Assembly (NCBI RefSeq): GCF_018130215.1
Contig: NZ_JAFCKQ010000005.1
Span: 124,001 to 188,000 of the forward strand
Reading direction: 5' to 3'
Length of the DNA: 64,000 bases
Source: Bradyrhizobium jicamae
GTDB taxonomy: Bacteria > Pseudomonadota > Alphaproteobacteria > Rhizobiales > Xanthobacteraceae
In this document: one piece after another, positions 27,268 through 35,857 of the stretch
Numbering within the stretch: position 1 is the stretch's first letter
Layout: the number at the start of each line of letters is the position of its first letter
The notes under the pieces: model-generated
Database searches by the model: none
What the model was told of the DNA's origin: nothing
Seen by the model: the letters and a program-made list of their open reading frames with translations, nothing else
Made by a program: the position numbers and the translations under genes

Positions 27268-28494
27268 TCAGGCTGGCGCGCGGCCGAGATCGAGGGAGGG
27301 CTGGCGTTTCGAGGGAAAGCTCAACGCCACCGCGACTGCGCCGAGGCCGATCGCGAAGGAACCGGCGTGCAGCCAGGTGTAGCCATGGAACGTATCGAAC
27401 ACGTAGCCGCCGGCCCAGGGTCCCAGCGCCATGCCGAGGCTCGCGAAGGCCGATACCGCGCCGAACACCGTGCCCATGATCCGCGCGCCGAAGAACTCGC
27501 GCACCAGCACGGCATAGAGCGGCATCACTCCGCCGTAGGCGAGGCCGAACACGACCGACAGCGCGTAGAATTCGCCGAGCCGCGCCACCGCGAGATAGGT
27601 CGCGATCGATAGCGCCTGCACCAGCAGGCCGCCGACCAGCACCGGCTTGGCACCGAGACGATCGGCCAGCGTGCCCAGCAGCAGGCGGCCGCCGAGACCC
27701 GAGAAACCGGCGAGGCTGTAGACGGTGACTGCGGTCAAGGGCGCGATGCCGCAAACCATCGCATAGGATACCATGTGGAAGATCGGCCCCGAATGCGCCG
27801 CGCAGCAGGCGAAATGCGCCAGGGCCAGGGTGATGAATTGCGGCGTGCGCAGTGCCTGTGCCGCGGTCCATTCCGTCACCGGCGTGTCGGCGGTGTCGGC
27901 AGCGGCGGTACTCGTTCCCTGCGGTACGGCGCGCACCAGCAATGACGCAGGGATCAGCAGCGCCCACGCGGCAACACCGATGACGAGCATGGCGGTGCGC
28001 CAGTCATAGGCCGTGATGAGCCAGCTTGCGGACGGCGCGACCGTCAGCGGTGATACGCCCATGCCGGCGGACACCAATGACACCGCGAGGCTGCGGTGCC
28101 TTTCGATCCAGGCGCTCGCAAGCGCCATCATCGGCGCATAGAAGCTGCCGACGGCAATGCCGATCAGCACGCCGAAGCAAAGCTGGAATTGCCACAGGCT
28201 CTGCGCCTGGCTCGCCGCCACCAGCCCTATCCCGAGCAGGAGACTGCCGGCGAGCACCACGATGCGGGTGCCGAACCGGTCGGACAATGCGCCCCAGGCA
28301 AACGCCGCAAATCCCATGCAGAGGAAATCCAGTGTCGCCGCGGCCGATATGCCGGCGCGAGACCAGCCCATTGCATCCGAGATCGGCTGCAGGAACACGG
28401 CGAGCGACAGCATCGCGCCGAAGCCGACGCAGGTCAGGAGCGCGCCCGCGCCGACGACGACCCAGCCATAATCGAACCGAGCGGCCTTGCTCAT
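27268..28494 (-). CDS. MFS transporter, probably monocarboxylate/oxalate-formate type
   Basis: A 408-aa inner-membrane protein with twelve hydrophobic helices and a central loop near residue 190. The start MSKAARFDYGWVVVGAGALLTCVGFG and the loop LSDRFGTRIVVLAGSLLLGIG (MFS motif A between TM2 and TM3), together with LADRLGAKPVLVGGLLVQ in the second half, fit the OFA/monocarboxylate branch of the major facilitator superfamily. The ATG at 28494 has AGAGGA five bases upstream. The acyl-CoA-dehydrogenase-like gene follows 143 bases downstream on the same strand, so the two may handle one organic substrate. The transported compound cannot be read from the sequence. Confidence 0.88.
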   Translation of the reverse strand: MSKAARFDYGWVVVGAGALLTCVGFGAMLSLAVFLQPISDAMGWSRAGISAAATLDFLCMGFAAFAWGALSDRFGTRIVVLAGSLLLGIGLVAASQAQSLWQFQLCFGVLIGIAVGSFYAPMMALASAWIERHRSLAVSLVSAGMGVSPLTVAPSASWLITAYDWRTAMLVIGVAAWALLIPASLLVRAVPQGTSTAAADTADTPVTEWTAAQALRTPQFITLALAHFACCAAHSGPIFHMVSYAMVCGIAPLTAVTVYSLAGFSGLGGRLLLGTLADRLGAKPVLVGGLLVQALSIATYLAVARLGEFYALSVVFGLAYGGVMPLYAVLVREFFGARIMGTVFGAVSAFASLGMALGPWAGGYVFDTFHGYTWLHAGSFAIGLGAVAVALSFPSKRQPSLDLGRAPA

Positions 28495-28641
28495 GTGTTT
28501 CCTCTGCGCTGTTGGTCTTGTTGGGTGCGCTGCCTGATGGTGGTCCATCAGGCGGCAAAGGACAAGATCGCGCAGGCGCATGCCGCTCCCGATTTCGGCG
28601 CGCATCAAGGTAAAGTCAAAATGTCGCGGTTGAACGGCTAG

Positions 28642-28968
28642 CTAGCCACAATTCCAGTGCGGGCCGATCGGCGTCCAGGTCCAGCACGGGCCGTAACTGC
28701 CGCCATTGTAGCGGCCGCGATAAAATCCGGGCCGGCCGAAATAATACCAGTCACCGCCATACCAGTATTGCGGCGAATAGTCCGGATAGCCGCGCGCGGC
28801 GCCGCGCGGGCCCAAAACCGGAATGGTGGGGTTGGGCGGCTGGCGGTAGCCGGGCAGGAAGCCGTAGCCGTGCCAGTGGGCGGACTGCCGCTTCTTCGTG
28901 GCGGCCGAACTCACGTCTGGCTGGAACAACAGGAGAATGACGACGAAGAGGGACAGAATGCGCAACAT
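28642..28968 (-). CDS. Small secreted Gly/Tyr/Trp/Pro-rich protein
   Basis: A 108-aa protein with signal peptide MLRILSLFVVILLLFQPDVSSA. The mature part is low in complexity: repeated aromatic and glycine runs (YPDYSPQYWYGGDWYYFGR, YRGRYNGGSYGPCWTW) and two cysteines near the end (GPCWTW, HWNCG). No enzyme motif is present. Proteins of this composition are common in rhizobia and probably act in the periplasm or outer surface; that is inference. It is downstream of a long AT-richer gap. Confidence 0.65.
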   Translation of the reverse strand: MLRILSLFVVILLLFQPDVSSAATKKRQSAHWHGYGFLPGYRQPPNPTIPVLGPRGAARGYPDYSPQYWYGGDWYYFGRPGFYRGRYNGGSYGPCWTWTPIGPHWNCG

Positions 28969-29066
28969 GATCGCAGCTTAGTCGTCACGCCGCGCAAACG
29001 CGATTCAAATCGTGGTGCGCTTTGTTGCTGGGACAAGGATCGCCATCGAGGGCACCGGCGGTGCCG

Positions 29067-29106
29067 CCTCAGCTATCCACCTTCGTAACGTCGATGAAGG
29101 CTCCCC
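29067..29106 (-). repeat. Degenerate copy of the lepA 3' end
   Basis: Compared position by position, 29067-29106 matches 31071-31110 at 31 of 40 bases, including AGCTATC, ACCTTC and CGATGAAGGCT, and keeps the stop codon in the same place on the minus strand. The similarity does not obviously extend further upstream in lepA. It could be one end of a past insertion or duplication that brought in the gene at 29489-30679. Confidence 0.5.
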
Positions 29107-29267
29107 AAGGCGCAACGATCATGTGGATTCCGAAATCGGCTGCGGGAACACGTCGAGTGGCAACATTGAATTGGCGGCGTCGCTGGCTTGAGGCGCGCCG
29201 ACGCCGACAGCCCTTCCATCCGCAGTTGAACGGAGAGGTCTGGGGCGCGTACCCATCAATCTTCGTC

Positions 29268-29343
29268 GATGTCCGGTTTGCCCCGATACCTATCGCCTCT
29301 GTGCAACCGAAGCAAATGTCGCGATGGGCACAACCCGACTTTA
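29268..29343. repeat. Dispersed repeat, family B (copy 1)
   Basis: A segment starting GATGTCCGGTTTGCCCC and ending ACAACCCGACTTT. It aligns over its whole length to 30881-30955, sharing GATGTC, TGTGCA, AAATG, CGCGA, GGGCA and GACT blocks in the same order with a two-base gap. The two copies flank the receptor-like gene. Similar strings recur in rhizobial intergenic DNA, to my recollection; this was not checked. Confidence 0.5.
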
Positions 29344-29488
29344 GTGAAAGAACTGCCTGGCCGGCAAAGCGGACGGAGAGGCCAGAGGTGCATTTTGTGC
29401 GCAACGGCCACAGTCCTGCTGGGGCGGGCATTTCAAGAAAGAGGCAGCAATGGCTATGCGGCACCGTCCTCAAGCGCGGCTGACCGGC

Positions 29489-30679
29489 CTAACGCTTGCC
29501 GAACCACTCCTCGTGGATCCTCTGGTACGCGTCGTTCTCCCGCAATGCCAGAAGCGCTTCGTTCACGTGCTTACGCAATGGACTGCCGGTCGGAAAAACG
29601 ATGCCGTAGTCTTCCTTGTGGAATACGTTGCCAACGACCCGCGCTAGTCGCCTGCCGCCATGAGTTGCGTAGTAGAGCAGCGCGGGTGAGTCAAACACAA
29701 CTGCGTCCACCTGCTGGTTCAACAGGGCATTGTAGAGGTCATCGACCTTCTCAAACTCAAGAACCTGAGCCTTGACCTCATTCAGATAGGCGGTCGCCGT
29801 GCTTCCCCGAGTCGTACCGACGCTCTTGCCAACGAGATCCTGCGGGCTGTTGATTGGTCCCCTGATCTGCTGCACTGTCAGCGACGCCGTAAGTTGCGCG
29901 GTGTAAAAGGCCACGAACACTACCCCCGTGAACATCCACAGCACTGCCACAATCCGCGCCATCCAGTGCCGAGGCATTTGATCTGCTTGGGTCGCTAGCG
30001 TGCCCGCAGCCCAGAACATCGCATGGAAGATTCCCGGAAAATAGTTTGTGCTTGGAATGATTCCGTTGGGATGACGTCGCTCTACCAAAAAAATCAGATG
30101 CGCCGGAATTAGGATCAAGAGCAGCGCAATGCCGAGCCAGATCAAGATAGTGCGAGAGAGGAACAGCTGCATCAGCTCGCGCAAGGGATTTGCCTCACTG
30201 TCGCCAGCAGTGCCACGCACCAGGATTTGCAAACCCGAATTCAAGATCGGTTGAGAGAAGTCGAACCTGTTCTCGCGCTCGGACGTGATCGAGATGGCTG
30301 CAATCCCGAGATCTGCCCGTCCGCTTCCGACGGCGTCAAGCAATTCGCTGACATCGGACACGACAACGTACTCGGTCTCGCGATTCAGTCGCTCGCCGAT
30401 GCTGTTCCAGAGTTCAATGCTGAAGCCGCTTAGATTCCCGTTCTTCTCAATGACCATGGGAGGCACTATTCGGGTCGCAACCCGGAGCTTAGTGGTCCCA
30501 CCTTGAGCCATAGACCCAGAGACGAAAATAAAAAGAGCCAAGGCCAGCCCACAGGCTACGCTGGCCGCGAGCGCCCAAAACAGCCGAACGCCCCTTGCGC
30601 GAAAATAGACCGCAAGATTGGGACGAGGCATCAGATCGTTTTCCCGGTTTGTCAGCGCGTGCCTGGCAGCAATGATCAT
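29489..30679 (-). CDS. Prokaryotic ionotropic-glutamate-receptor-like channel protein
   Basis: A 396-aa membrane protein with the layout of bacterial GluR0-type receptors. An N-terminal hydrophobic segment (about 31-55) is followed by the first lobe of an amino-acid-binding domain (LRVATRIVPPMVIEKNGNLSGFSIELW, GRADLGIAAISITSERE). Then come TM (ILIWLGIALLLILIPAHLIFL), a re-entrant pore-like loop (IFHAMFWAAGTLATQADQMP), a second TM (IVAVLWMFTGVVFVAFYTAQLTASL) and the second lobe (VDAVVFDSPALLYY). By family knowledge this is a ligand-gated cation channel, but the potassium filter TVGYG seen in GluR0 is replaced by TLATQ. Base composition is visibly lower in GC than its neighbours. A shorter start at 30631 is possible; I kept 30679 for GGAG four bases upstream. 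Confidence 0.82.
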   Translation of the reverse strand: MIIAARHALTNRENDLMPRPNLAVYFRARGVRLFWALAASVACGLALALFIFVSGSMAQGGTTKLRVATRIVPPMVIEKNGNLSGFSIELWNSIGERLNRETEYVVVSDVSELLDAVGSGRADLGIAAISITSERENRFDFSQPILNSGLQILVRGTAGDSEANPLRELMQLFLSRTILIWLGIALLLILIPAHLIFLVERRHPNGIIPSTNYFPGIFHAMFWAAGTLATQADQMPRHWMARIVAVLWMFTGVVFVAFYTAQLTASLTVQQIRGPINSPQDLVGKSVGTTRGSTATAYLNEVKAQVLEFEKVDDLYNALLNQQVDAVVFDSPALLYYATHGGRRLARVVGNVFHKEDYGIVFPTGSPLRKHVNEALLALRENDAYQRIHEEWFGKR

Positions 30680-31072
30680 CTGGCTCCGGATTGATGGTCG
30701 AGTCTAGCACAATACGGAAATGACCGGACTTGATCCGCGCCGAGCCAGCCACCAAAGCGGTGTTCGAGTAACTTATCCCGATGTGCCGCTTGTCGACAAA
30801 TCTCACGCGGAGCATGCCCAAGTGAAGGTCCGGTTTGGGTCAACTCGCGACTTAGCCGGCCGTTTCCTGCCGACTACTCGATGTCGGCTTCACTCCGAAA
30901 GCGACCGGATTCTTGTGCACGCGCGAAATGACGCGAAGGGGCAGAACCGGACTCATGCACTGGGGCCAACGAGAGTACCTCTGGCAAACTTGTCACGTCG
31001 TCTTTTGTTCAAGCGCAAGGAGTTCGAGATAGGCTTCCTTGCCCCGCAGCTCGATGCTGCCGAGCGTTCGCC
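30680..31072. other. 393-base gap with repeat copy
   Basis: No gene recognised. It contains a member of repeat family B (30881-30955), a shorter related string GTCCGGTTTGGG near 30830, and the promoter side of the receptor-like gene at its left end. Its right end is the lepA stop codon. Confidence 0.45.
30881..30955. repeat. Dispersed repeat, family B (copy 2)
   Basis: It starts GATGTCGGCTTCACTCC and ends AGAACCGGACT and aligns with 29268-29343 (shared blocks listed there). An extra related start, GGTCCGGTTTGGGTCAA, occurs 52 bases to its left, suggesting nested or composite copies. Confidence 0.5.
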
Positions 31073-32884
31073 TTAGCTATCGACCTTCAGCGCGGCGATG
31101 AAGGCTTCCTGCGGGATGTCGACCTTGCCGAACTGCCGCATCTTCTTCTTGCCTTCCTTCTGCTTCTCCAGAAGCTTCCGCTTGCGCGTGATGTCGCCGC
31201 CGTAGCACTTCGCGGTGACGTCCTTGCGCAGGGCGCGGACGGTCTCACGTGCGATCACCTTGCCGCCGATCGCCGCCTGGATCGGGATCTGGAACATGTG
31301 CGGCGGGATCAGCTCCTTCATCTTCTCGACCATGGCGCGGCCGCGGCCCTCCGCGCGGGTGCGATGCACCAGCATCGACAGCGCGTCGACCGGCTCGGCG
31401 TTGACCAGGATCTGCATCTTGACGAGATCGGCCGGCTTGTAGTCGGTAAGGTGATAGTCGAACGAGGCGTAGCCTTTGGAGACCGACTTCAGGCGGTCGT
31501 AGAAGTCGAACACCACCTCGTTGAGCGGCAGGTCATACTTCACCATCGCGCGCGAGCCGACATAGGTCAGCTCTTTCTGCGCGCCGCGGCGGTCCTGGCA
31601 CAGCTTCAAGACGCTGCCGAGATATTCGTCAGGGGTGAGGATGGTGGCCTCGATCCAGGGCTCGTCGATCTCCGCGATCTTCACCACGTCGGGCATGTCG
31701 ACGGGATTGTGGATCTCGAGCTCAGTGCCGTCGGTCAGCTTCATCCGGTAGATCACGCTCGGCGCGGTCGCGATCAGGTTGAGGTCGAACTCGCGCGACA
31801 GCCGCTCCTGGATGATCTCCAGATGCAGCAGGCCAAGGAAGCCGCAGCGGAAGCCGAAGCCGAGTGCGGCTGATGTTTCCATCTCGAAGGAAAAGCTGGC
31901 GTCGTTGAGCCGCAGCTTGCCCATGGCGGCGCGCAGCGTCTCGAAGTCGTTGGCGTCGACCGGGAACAGGCCGCAGAACACCACCGGGATCGCCGGCTTG
32001 AAGCCCGGCAACATCTCGCTGACCGGCTTCCTGTCATCGGTGATGGTGTCGCCGACGCGGGTGTCGGCGACTTCCTTGATCGCCGCGGTGATGAAGCCGA
32101 TCTCGCCGGGGCCGAGTTCGTCGACCTGCTCCATCTTCGGCGTGAAGAAGCCGACGCGCTCGATGTCATAGGCCGCACCGGTACCCATCATGCGGATGCG
32201 CTGGCCCTTCTTCATCACGCCGTCGACGACGCGAATGAGCACGACCACGCCGAGATAGACGTCGTACCAGCTGTCGACCAGAAGCGCCTTCAGGGTCGCG
32301 TCGCGATCGCCCTTCGGCGGCGGCAGGCGGGTGACGATCGCCTCCAGCACGTCTGATACCCCGAGCCCGGTCTTGGCCGAGATCATCACGGCGTCGGATG
32401 CGTCGATACCGATCACGTCCTCGATCTGCTGCTTGACCTTCTCGGGCTCTGCGGCCGGCAAGTCGACCTTGTTGAGGACCGGCACGATTTCGTGATTGTT
32501 GTCGAGTGCCTGGTACACATTGGCGAGCGTCTGTGCCTCGACGCCCTGGCTGGCGTCGACCACGAGCAGCGAGCCCTCGCAGGCCGCCAGCGACCGCGAG
32601 ACCTCGTAGGCGAAGTCGACGTGGCCGGGCGTGTCCATCAGGTTGAAGATGTAGTCCTTGCCGTCCTTGGCGCGGTAGTTGAGGCGCACGGTCTGCGCCT
32701 TGATGGTGATGCCGCGCTCGCGCTCGATGTCCATGGAATCGAGCACCTGCTCCTTGCCCGCCATCTCGCGGTCCGACAGCCCGCCCGTCATCTGGATCAG
32801 GCGGTCGGCCAGGGTCGATTTGCCATGGTCGATATGGGCGACGATGGAGAAGTTGCGGATGTTGGAAATCGGGGCAGTTGTCAT
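31073..32884 (-). CDS. lepA: Elongation factor 4 (LepA)
   Basis: A 603-aa ribosomal GTPase that back-translocates or remodels stalled ribosomes. It shows G1 [14 protein letters not shown], switch [11 protein letters not shown]4 NKVD and G5-like SAKTG near residue 165, followed by domains II, III and V. The LepA-specific C-terminal domain ends [21 protein letters not shown]. Length is normal (about 600). It is a single-gene unit on the minus strand; the region past its stop holds repeats and the accessory receptor-like gene rather than a conserved partner. Identification is certain. Confidence 0.98.
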   Translation of the reverse strand: MTTAPISNIRNFSIVAHIDHGKSTLADRLIQMTGGLSDREMAGKEQVLDSMDIERERGITIKAQTVRLNYRAKDGKDYIFNLMDTPGHVDFAYEVSRSLAACEGSLLVVDASQGVEAQTLANVYQALDNNHEIVPVLNKVDLPAAEPEKVKQQIEDVIGIDASDAVMISAKTGLGVSDVLEAIVTRLPPPKGDRDATLKALLVDSWYDVYLGVVVLIRVVDGVMKKGQRIRMMGTGAAYDIERVGFFTPKMEQVDELGPGEIGFITAAIKEVADTRVGDTITDDRKPVSEMLPGFKPAIPVVFCGLFPVDANDFETLRAAMGKLRLNDASFSFEMETSAALGFGFRCGFLGLLHLEIIQERLSREFDLNLIATAPSVIYRMKLTDGTELEIHNPVDMPDVVKIAEIDEPWIEATILTPDEYLGSVLKLCQDRRGAQKELTYVGSRAMVKYDLPLNEVVFDFYDRLKSVSKGYASFDYHLTDYKPADLVKMQILVNAEPVDALSMLVHRTRAEGRGRAMVEKMKELIPPHMFQIPIQAAIGGKVIARETVRALRKDVTAKCYGGDITRKRKLLEKQKEGKKKMRQFGKVDIPQEAFIAALKVDS

Positions 32885-33044
32885 GGGGCGCGGGATAGCA
32901 TCCGCACCCCCGCGCGGGCAACCAAATTGCGGTATTTTGCAGGGGCATGACGGCGAATCGCCGGAGCAGGCCCATGGGCCTGGCGTGATCGATTTTCGGG
33001 CCTGTTTCTGTTAGGTCTGGCGGCCTGAAATCCGGGACCTTTCG

Positions 33045-33812
33045 ATGCGCTGGACCCTTCTCGCCGCCGGATGGCTCGCGCTGATGCCGATGCGTTCCCA
33101 TGCCGAAACGAGGAGCGAGCAGCTCGACCGCCTCGTCCGTGCCTATCCCGATGCGCTGTCCGGCCACGACGACGACACCATCACCTGGCGCGACGGCACG
33201 GTCATGCCGGTCGACGACGGCATTGCCGACAAATCGTTCGATCAAATGCTGCGGAACGCCTCGATCCTCGACCAGATCCGGCTGCCCTATCCCGTCGGTG
33301 CGTCTGCTCCGCCGGCCCTGAATGTCGATCCCGGCCGATTCCGCAACGAGGCTTTCTTCAAGAAGATGTATGGCGACTGCAACGCGGGCGAGGTCAAACG
33401 CAATCTCGTGACGATCATCTGGCTGCCGCGCTCATGGGGCAAGCCGGTCCAGGTCACGCGGGTCAACGGCGTGGCCGAGCGGCTCAAGCAGGTCTCCGCC
33501 GAAATCGATGCGCTCGAACCCGCGGTGCGCGCAGCCGCGTTTCCGATCGCCGGCGTGCTGTCATGCCGTGCGGTCGCCGATACCGGCCGGACCAGCATGC
33601 ACGGCTATGCGGCTGCCATCGACCTCAACCTGAAATTTTCGGATTACTGGTTATGGGCGGGCAAGAGCAAAGCCAAAACCATTGCCTACAAGAACAGGAT
33701 GCCGCAGCAGATCGTCGACACCTTCGAACGTCACGGCTTCATCTGGGGCGGCAAGTGGTACCATTACGATACCATGCACTTCGAATACCGTCCGGAACTC
33801 TTCGGCAAATGA
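33045..33812 (+). CDS. Secreted M15-family D-alanyl-D-alanine carboxypeptidase-like protein
   Basis: A 255-aa exported protein with signal peptide MRWTLLAAGWLALMPMRSHA. The C-terminal half carries the zinc peptidase signature of the M15 (VanY-like) group: SMHGYAAAIDLN for the first His and Asp ligands and WYHYDTMHFEYRPEL for the second His. These enzymes trim peptidoglycan stem peptides; the substrate here is not tested. The preceding 150 residues are an unassigned helical region typical of rhizobial members. It is followed 69 bases downstream by a GT39-like glycosyltransferase on the same strand, so a cell-envelope role for both is likely. Confidence 0.85.
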   Translation: MRWTLLAAGWLALMPMRSHAETRSEQLDRLVRAYPDALSGHDDDTITWRDGTVMPVDDGIADKSFDQMLRNASILDQIRLPYPVGASAPPALNVDPGRFRNEAFFKKMYGDCNAGEVKRNLVTIIWLPRSWGKPVQVTRVNGVAERLKQVSAEIDALEPAVRAAAFPIAGVLSCRAVADTGRTSMHGYAAAIDLNLKFSDYWLWAGKSKAKTIAYKNRMPQQIVDTFERHGFIWGGKWYHYDTMHFEYRPELFGK

Positions 33813-33881
33813 GTCCGGAAGCGGCCGTCGTTCACGCCAAGCTGATTTCACTCGGTGCAAAAACGCGCTAGGCACGGGACC

Positions 33882-35483
33882 ATGTCGACTGCCTCCTACC
33901 TCCCTGCCGCGCGGCGCGCGAAGCACCGGGCGTCCATCCGCCGCCTCGCCGCATGGCTCGCCGCGCGCGCCACCGATCGCAAAACCGGCCTTTGGCTCGT
34001 GATCAGCTTCGCGCTTGTCCACGCGGTGCTGTGGACGCTGATCCTGGTCAAGCTCAAGGCCGCGCAGGACGTGCACATGGACGTCGCGGAGGCCTATGCC
34101 TGGGGCCAGCGCTTCCTACTCGGCTATGGCAAGCATCCGCCGCTGTCGGGCTGGATCGCCGGCGTCTGGTTCAGGCTGTTTCCGATCACCAACTGGTCGA
34201 CCTACGCGCTGGCTATGGCGACCCTCAGCTTCGCGCTCGTGGTGTGCTGGTTGATCGCGCTGCGGGTCGTCGACCGGCGCCGCGCGTTCTTCATGGTGGT
34301 GATGCTCGCGCTCTACCCGATCTTCAATTTCAAGGGCTTCAAATTCAATGCCGACCTCGCGCAGCTGGTGCCGCTGCCGCTGCTGGTGCTGGCCTATCTG
34401 AACGCGTTCGAGAAGCGCAGCGTGAAATCGGGCCTCTGGCTCGGCTTTGCCGCGGCGCTGGCGCTGATGGCCAAATACTGGGTGCTGACGGTGATCGGCG
34501 CGATTGGACTTGCCGCGCTGATCCATCCGCAGCGGATGCAGTTTCTGCGCTCGCCCGCGCCGTGGGTCGCGATCGGCACGATGGCCGTGGCGATGATCCC
34601 GCATTTGGTCTGGCTCGAGGAAGTGGACTTCCTGCCGCTCACCTATGCCGGCGACGTCTATTCGCTGTCCAACCGCGCGCTCAACGTCGAGCTCGTGATC
34701 GGCTATGTCGGGCACAATCTTGCGCTGCTTGCCGTGCCTGTCCTGCTCGGCCTGCTGGCGCTGTCATTGAGCTCGCTCAGATGGCGTCCGGCGCGGATAT
34801 GGCTGCATGAACCCGATCCGGGCGTCAATCCGCCGCAGGCACTCAACATCTGGCTGATACAATCGATTGTGGCGATCGGGCCGCCGCTCGGCGCGCTGGC
34901 GTTCACTGTCTACATCAAGACCGACTGGGGCATCCCGCTGTTCTTCCTGCTGCCGCTGGCGCTGGTCGCGATTCCTTGGCTGCGAATCTCGCGCACGGCG
35001 CTGTTGGCGATCACCGTAATCTGGTTCGTGGTCACGGTCGGTATGTTGTTCGCGGCGCCCGCGATCGCCAGGCGTGAGATGACCTCGAGCCACGCCGGCG
35101 CGTCGACCTATGCCGCGCGTTCGGAGCTCGCCCGTGAACTGACCGAGACCTGGCAGACCAAATTCCATTCACGATGGGCGGTGGTGGCCGCACGCTCTGA
35201 CGTCGGCGAACCAATGACGTTCTACAGCCCGGATCATCCGGCGGCGATCGTGCCTGACGAGGCGTGGTCGTCGGGACTGACCTCGCTTGATGAAGCCAAA
35301 CGCCTCGGCTTCATAGGCATCTGCGACACCGCGGAGCCGGAATACCGCACGCCTTGCGAGACCTGGATGGCTGAGCATGCGAAGGGCGCGGAGCAGCTGG
35401 TGATGACCACGCAACGCTTCTTCGGTGGCCATCCCGGCCCGTCGACCGTCTGGAAAGTCTATCTGGTGCCGCCAGCGAAGTGA
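33882..35483 (+). CDS. GT39-type membrane glycosyltransferase (ArnT/PMT-like)
   Basis: A 533-aa integral membrane enzyme of the GT-C fold. The N-terminal motif MDVAEAYAWGQ contains the catalytic-type Asp and Glu in the first periplasmic loop, and GKHPPLSGWIAG is the downstream motif common to the family. About 10-12 hydrophobic helices follow, then a periplasmic C-terminal domain of about 120 residues after the last helix (RSELARELTETWQTKFHSR). GT39 enzymes use polyprenyl-phosphate sugars to modify lipid A, lipids or proteins; which applies here is unknown. The ATG at 33882 is preferred; an upstream GTG (33855) lacks support. Confidence 0.82.
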   Translation: MSTASYLPAARRAKHRASIRRLAAWLAARATDRKTGLWLVISFALVHAVLWTLILVKLKAAQDVHMDVAEAYAWGQRFLLGYGKHPPLSGWIAGVWFRLFPITNWSTYALAMATLSFALVVCWLIALRVVDRRRAFFMVVMLALYPIFNFKGFKFNADLAQLVPLPLLVLAYLNAFEKRSVKSGLWLGFAAALALMAKYWVLTVIGAIGLAALIHPQRMQFLRSPAPWVAIGTMAVAMIPHLVWLEEVDFLPLTYAGDVYSLSNRALNVELVIGYVGHNLALLAVPVLLGLLALSLSSLRWRPARIWLHEPDPGVNPPQALNIWLIQSIVAIGPPLGALAFTVYIKTDWGIPLFFLLPLALVAIPWLRISRTALLAITVIWFVVTVGMLFAAPAIARREMTSSHAGASTYAARSELARELTETWQTKFHSRWAVVAARSDVGEPMTFYSPDHPAAIVPDEAWSSGLTSLDEAKRLGFIGICDTAEPEYRTPCETWMAEHAKGAEQLVMTTQRFFGGHPGPSTVWKVYLVPPAK

Positions 35484-35485
35484 TG

Positions 35486-35508
35486 CCTCCCCGCAAAGCG
35501 GGGCGAGG
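35486..35508. repeat. GC-rich hairpin element, family C (copy 1)
   Basis: CCCCGC (35489-35494), a three-base loop AAA and GCGGGG (35498-35503), followed by CGAGG. It begins 3 bases after the stop codon of the GT39 gene. A run of T is missing, so it is not a standard intrinsic terminator. Related copies are at 50131-50154 and 52329-52354. Confidence 0.6.
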
Positions 35509-35530
35509 TAGCGCACCGCACGCGCGGCGC

Positions 35531-35857
35531 CTATGTGCCTTCCTCGTTGAACTTGCTGGCGACGAGCTCGGCGATGCCCTCGAGTGCGGCTTCGGCCTCG
35601 GGACCTTTTGCGGAGACCACGATTGTGGTCCCGGGGGCGGCCGCAAGCATCATCAGGCCCATGATCGAGGTGCCGCCGACGGTCTCGCCGCCGCGCGTGA
35701 CCCAGACCTCGGCGTTGAAACGCTCGACCATCTGCACGAACTTTGCCGAGGCCCGCGCATGCAGGCCACGCTTGTTGATGATCAAGAGTTCGCGGGAGAT
35801 TGCGTCTGCAGGCACGCCCGGGCCCGCCTGATTCGCGCCCGGTGCCTCGTCGCTCAT
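35531..35857 (-). CDS. HPr phosphocarrier protein
   Basis: A 108-aa phosphocarrier of the PTS type. The phospho-accepting histidine is in NKRGLHARASAKF, and a regulatory serine region (GGTSIMGLMMLAA) matches the site phosphorylated by HPr kinase. The N-terminus is extended by about 15 residues compared with classical HPr. Its ATG overlaps the stop codon of the EIIA gene (ATGA at 35854-35857), so the pair is translationally coupled. No sugar permease genes are nearby; by family knowledge this is the regulatory PTS of alphaproteobacteria, in which HPr passes phosphate from EI (encoded elsewhere) to EIIA and is itself controlled by HprK. The downstream region carries a family C hairpin. Confidence 0.94.
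   Translation of the reverse strand: MSDEAPGANQAGPGVPADAISRELLIINKRGLHARASAKFVQMVERFNAEVWVTRGGETVGGTSIMGLMMLAAAPGTTIVVSAKGPEAEAALEGIAELVASKFNEEGT

Larger units (their letters stand above)
28969..29488. other. 520-base gap with repeat copy and lepA-tail-like segment
   Basis: No credible gene. An open frame on the minus strand (29069-29473) has an odd composition with many Arg and Cys and no start signal. Its last 11 residues, GAFIDVTKVDS, match the last residues of LepA ([11 protein letters not shown]) at seven positions, and the DNA at 29067-29106 is about 78% identical to the 3' end of lepA. A copy of a dispersed repeat lies at 29268-29343. Confidence 0.55.

Noticed and set aside
27125..27967. 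N-terminal extension of the acyl-CoA-dehydrogenase-like frame
   Set aside because: It runs antisense to the MFS gene; the ATG at 27124 has a ribosome binding site and starts the family homology.
29069..29473. 134-residue minus-strand frame in the gap after the receptor-like gene
   Set aside because: Odd Arg/Cys-rich composition through a dispersed repeat; only its last residues resemble LepA, so it is treated as a remnant, not a gene.
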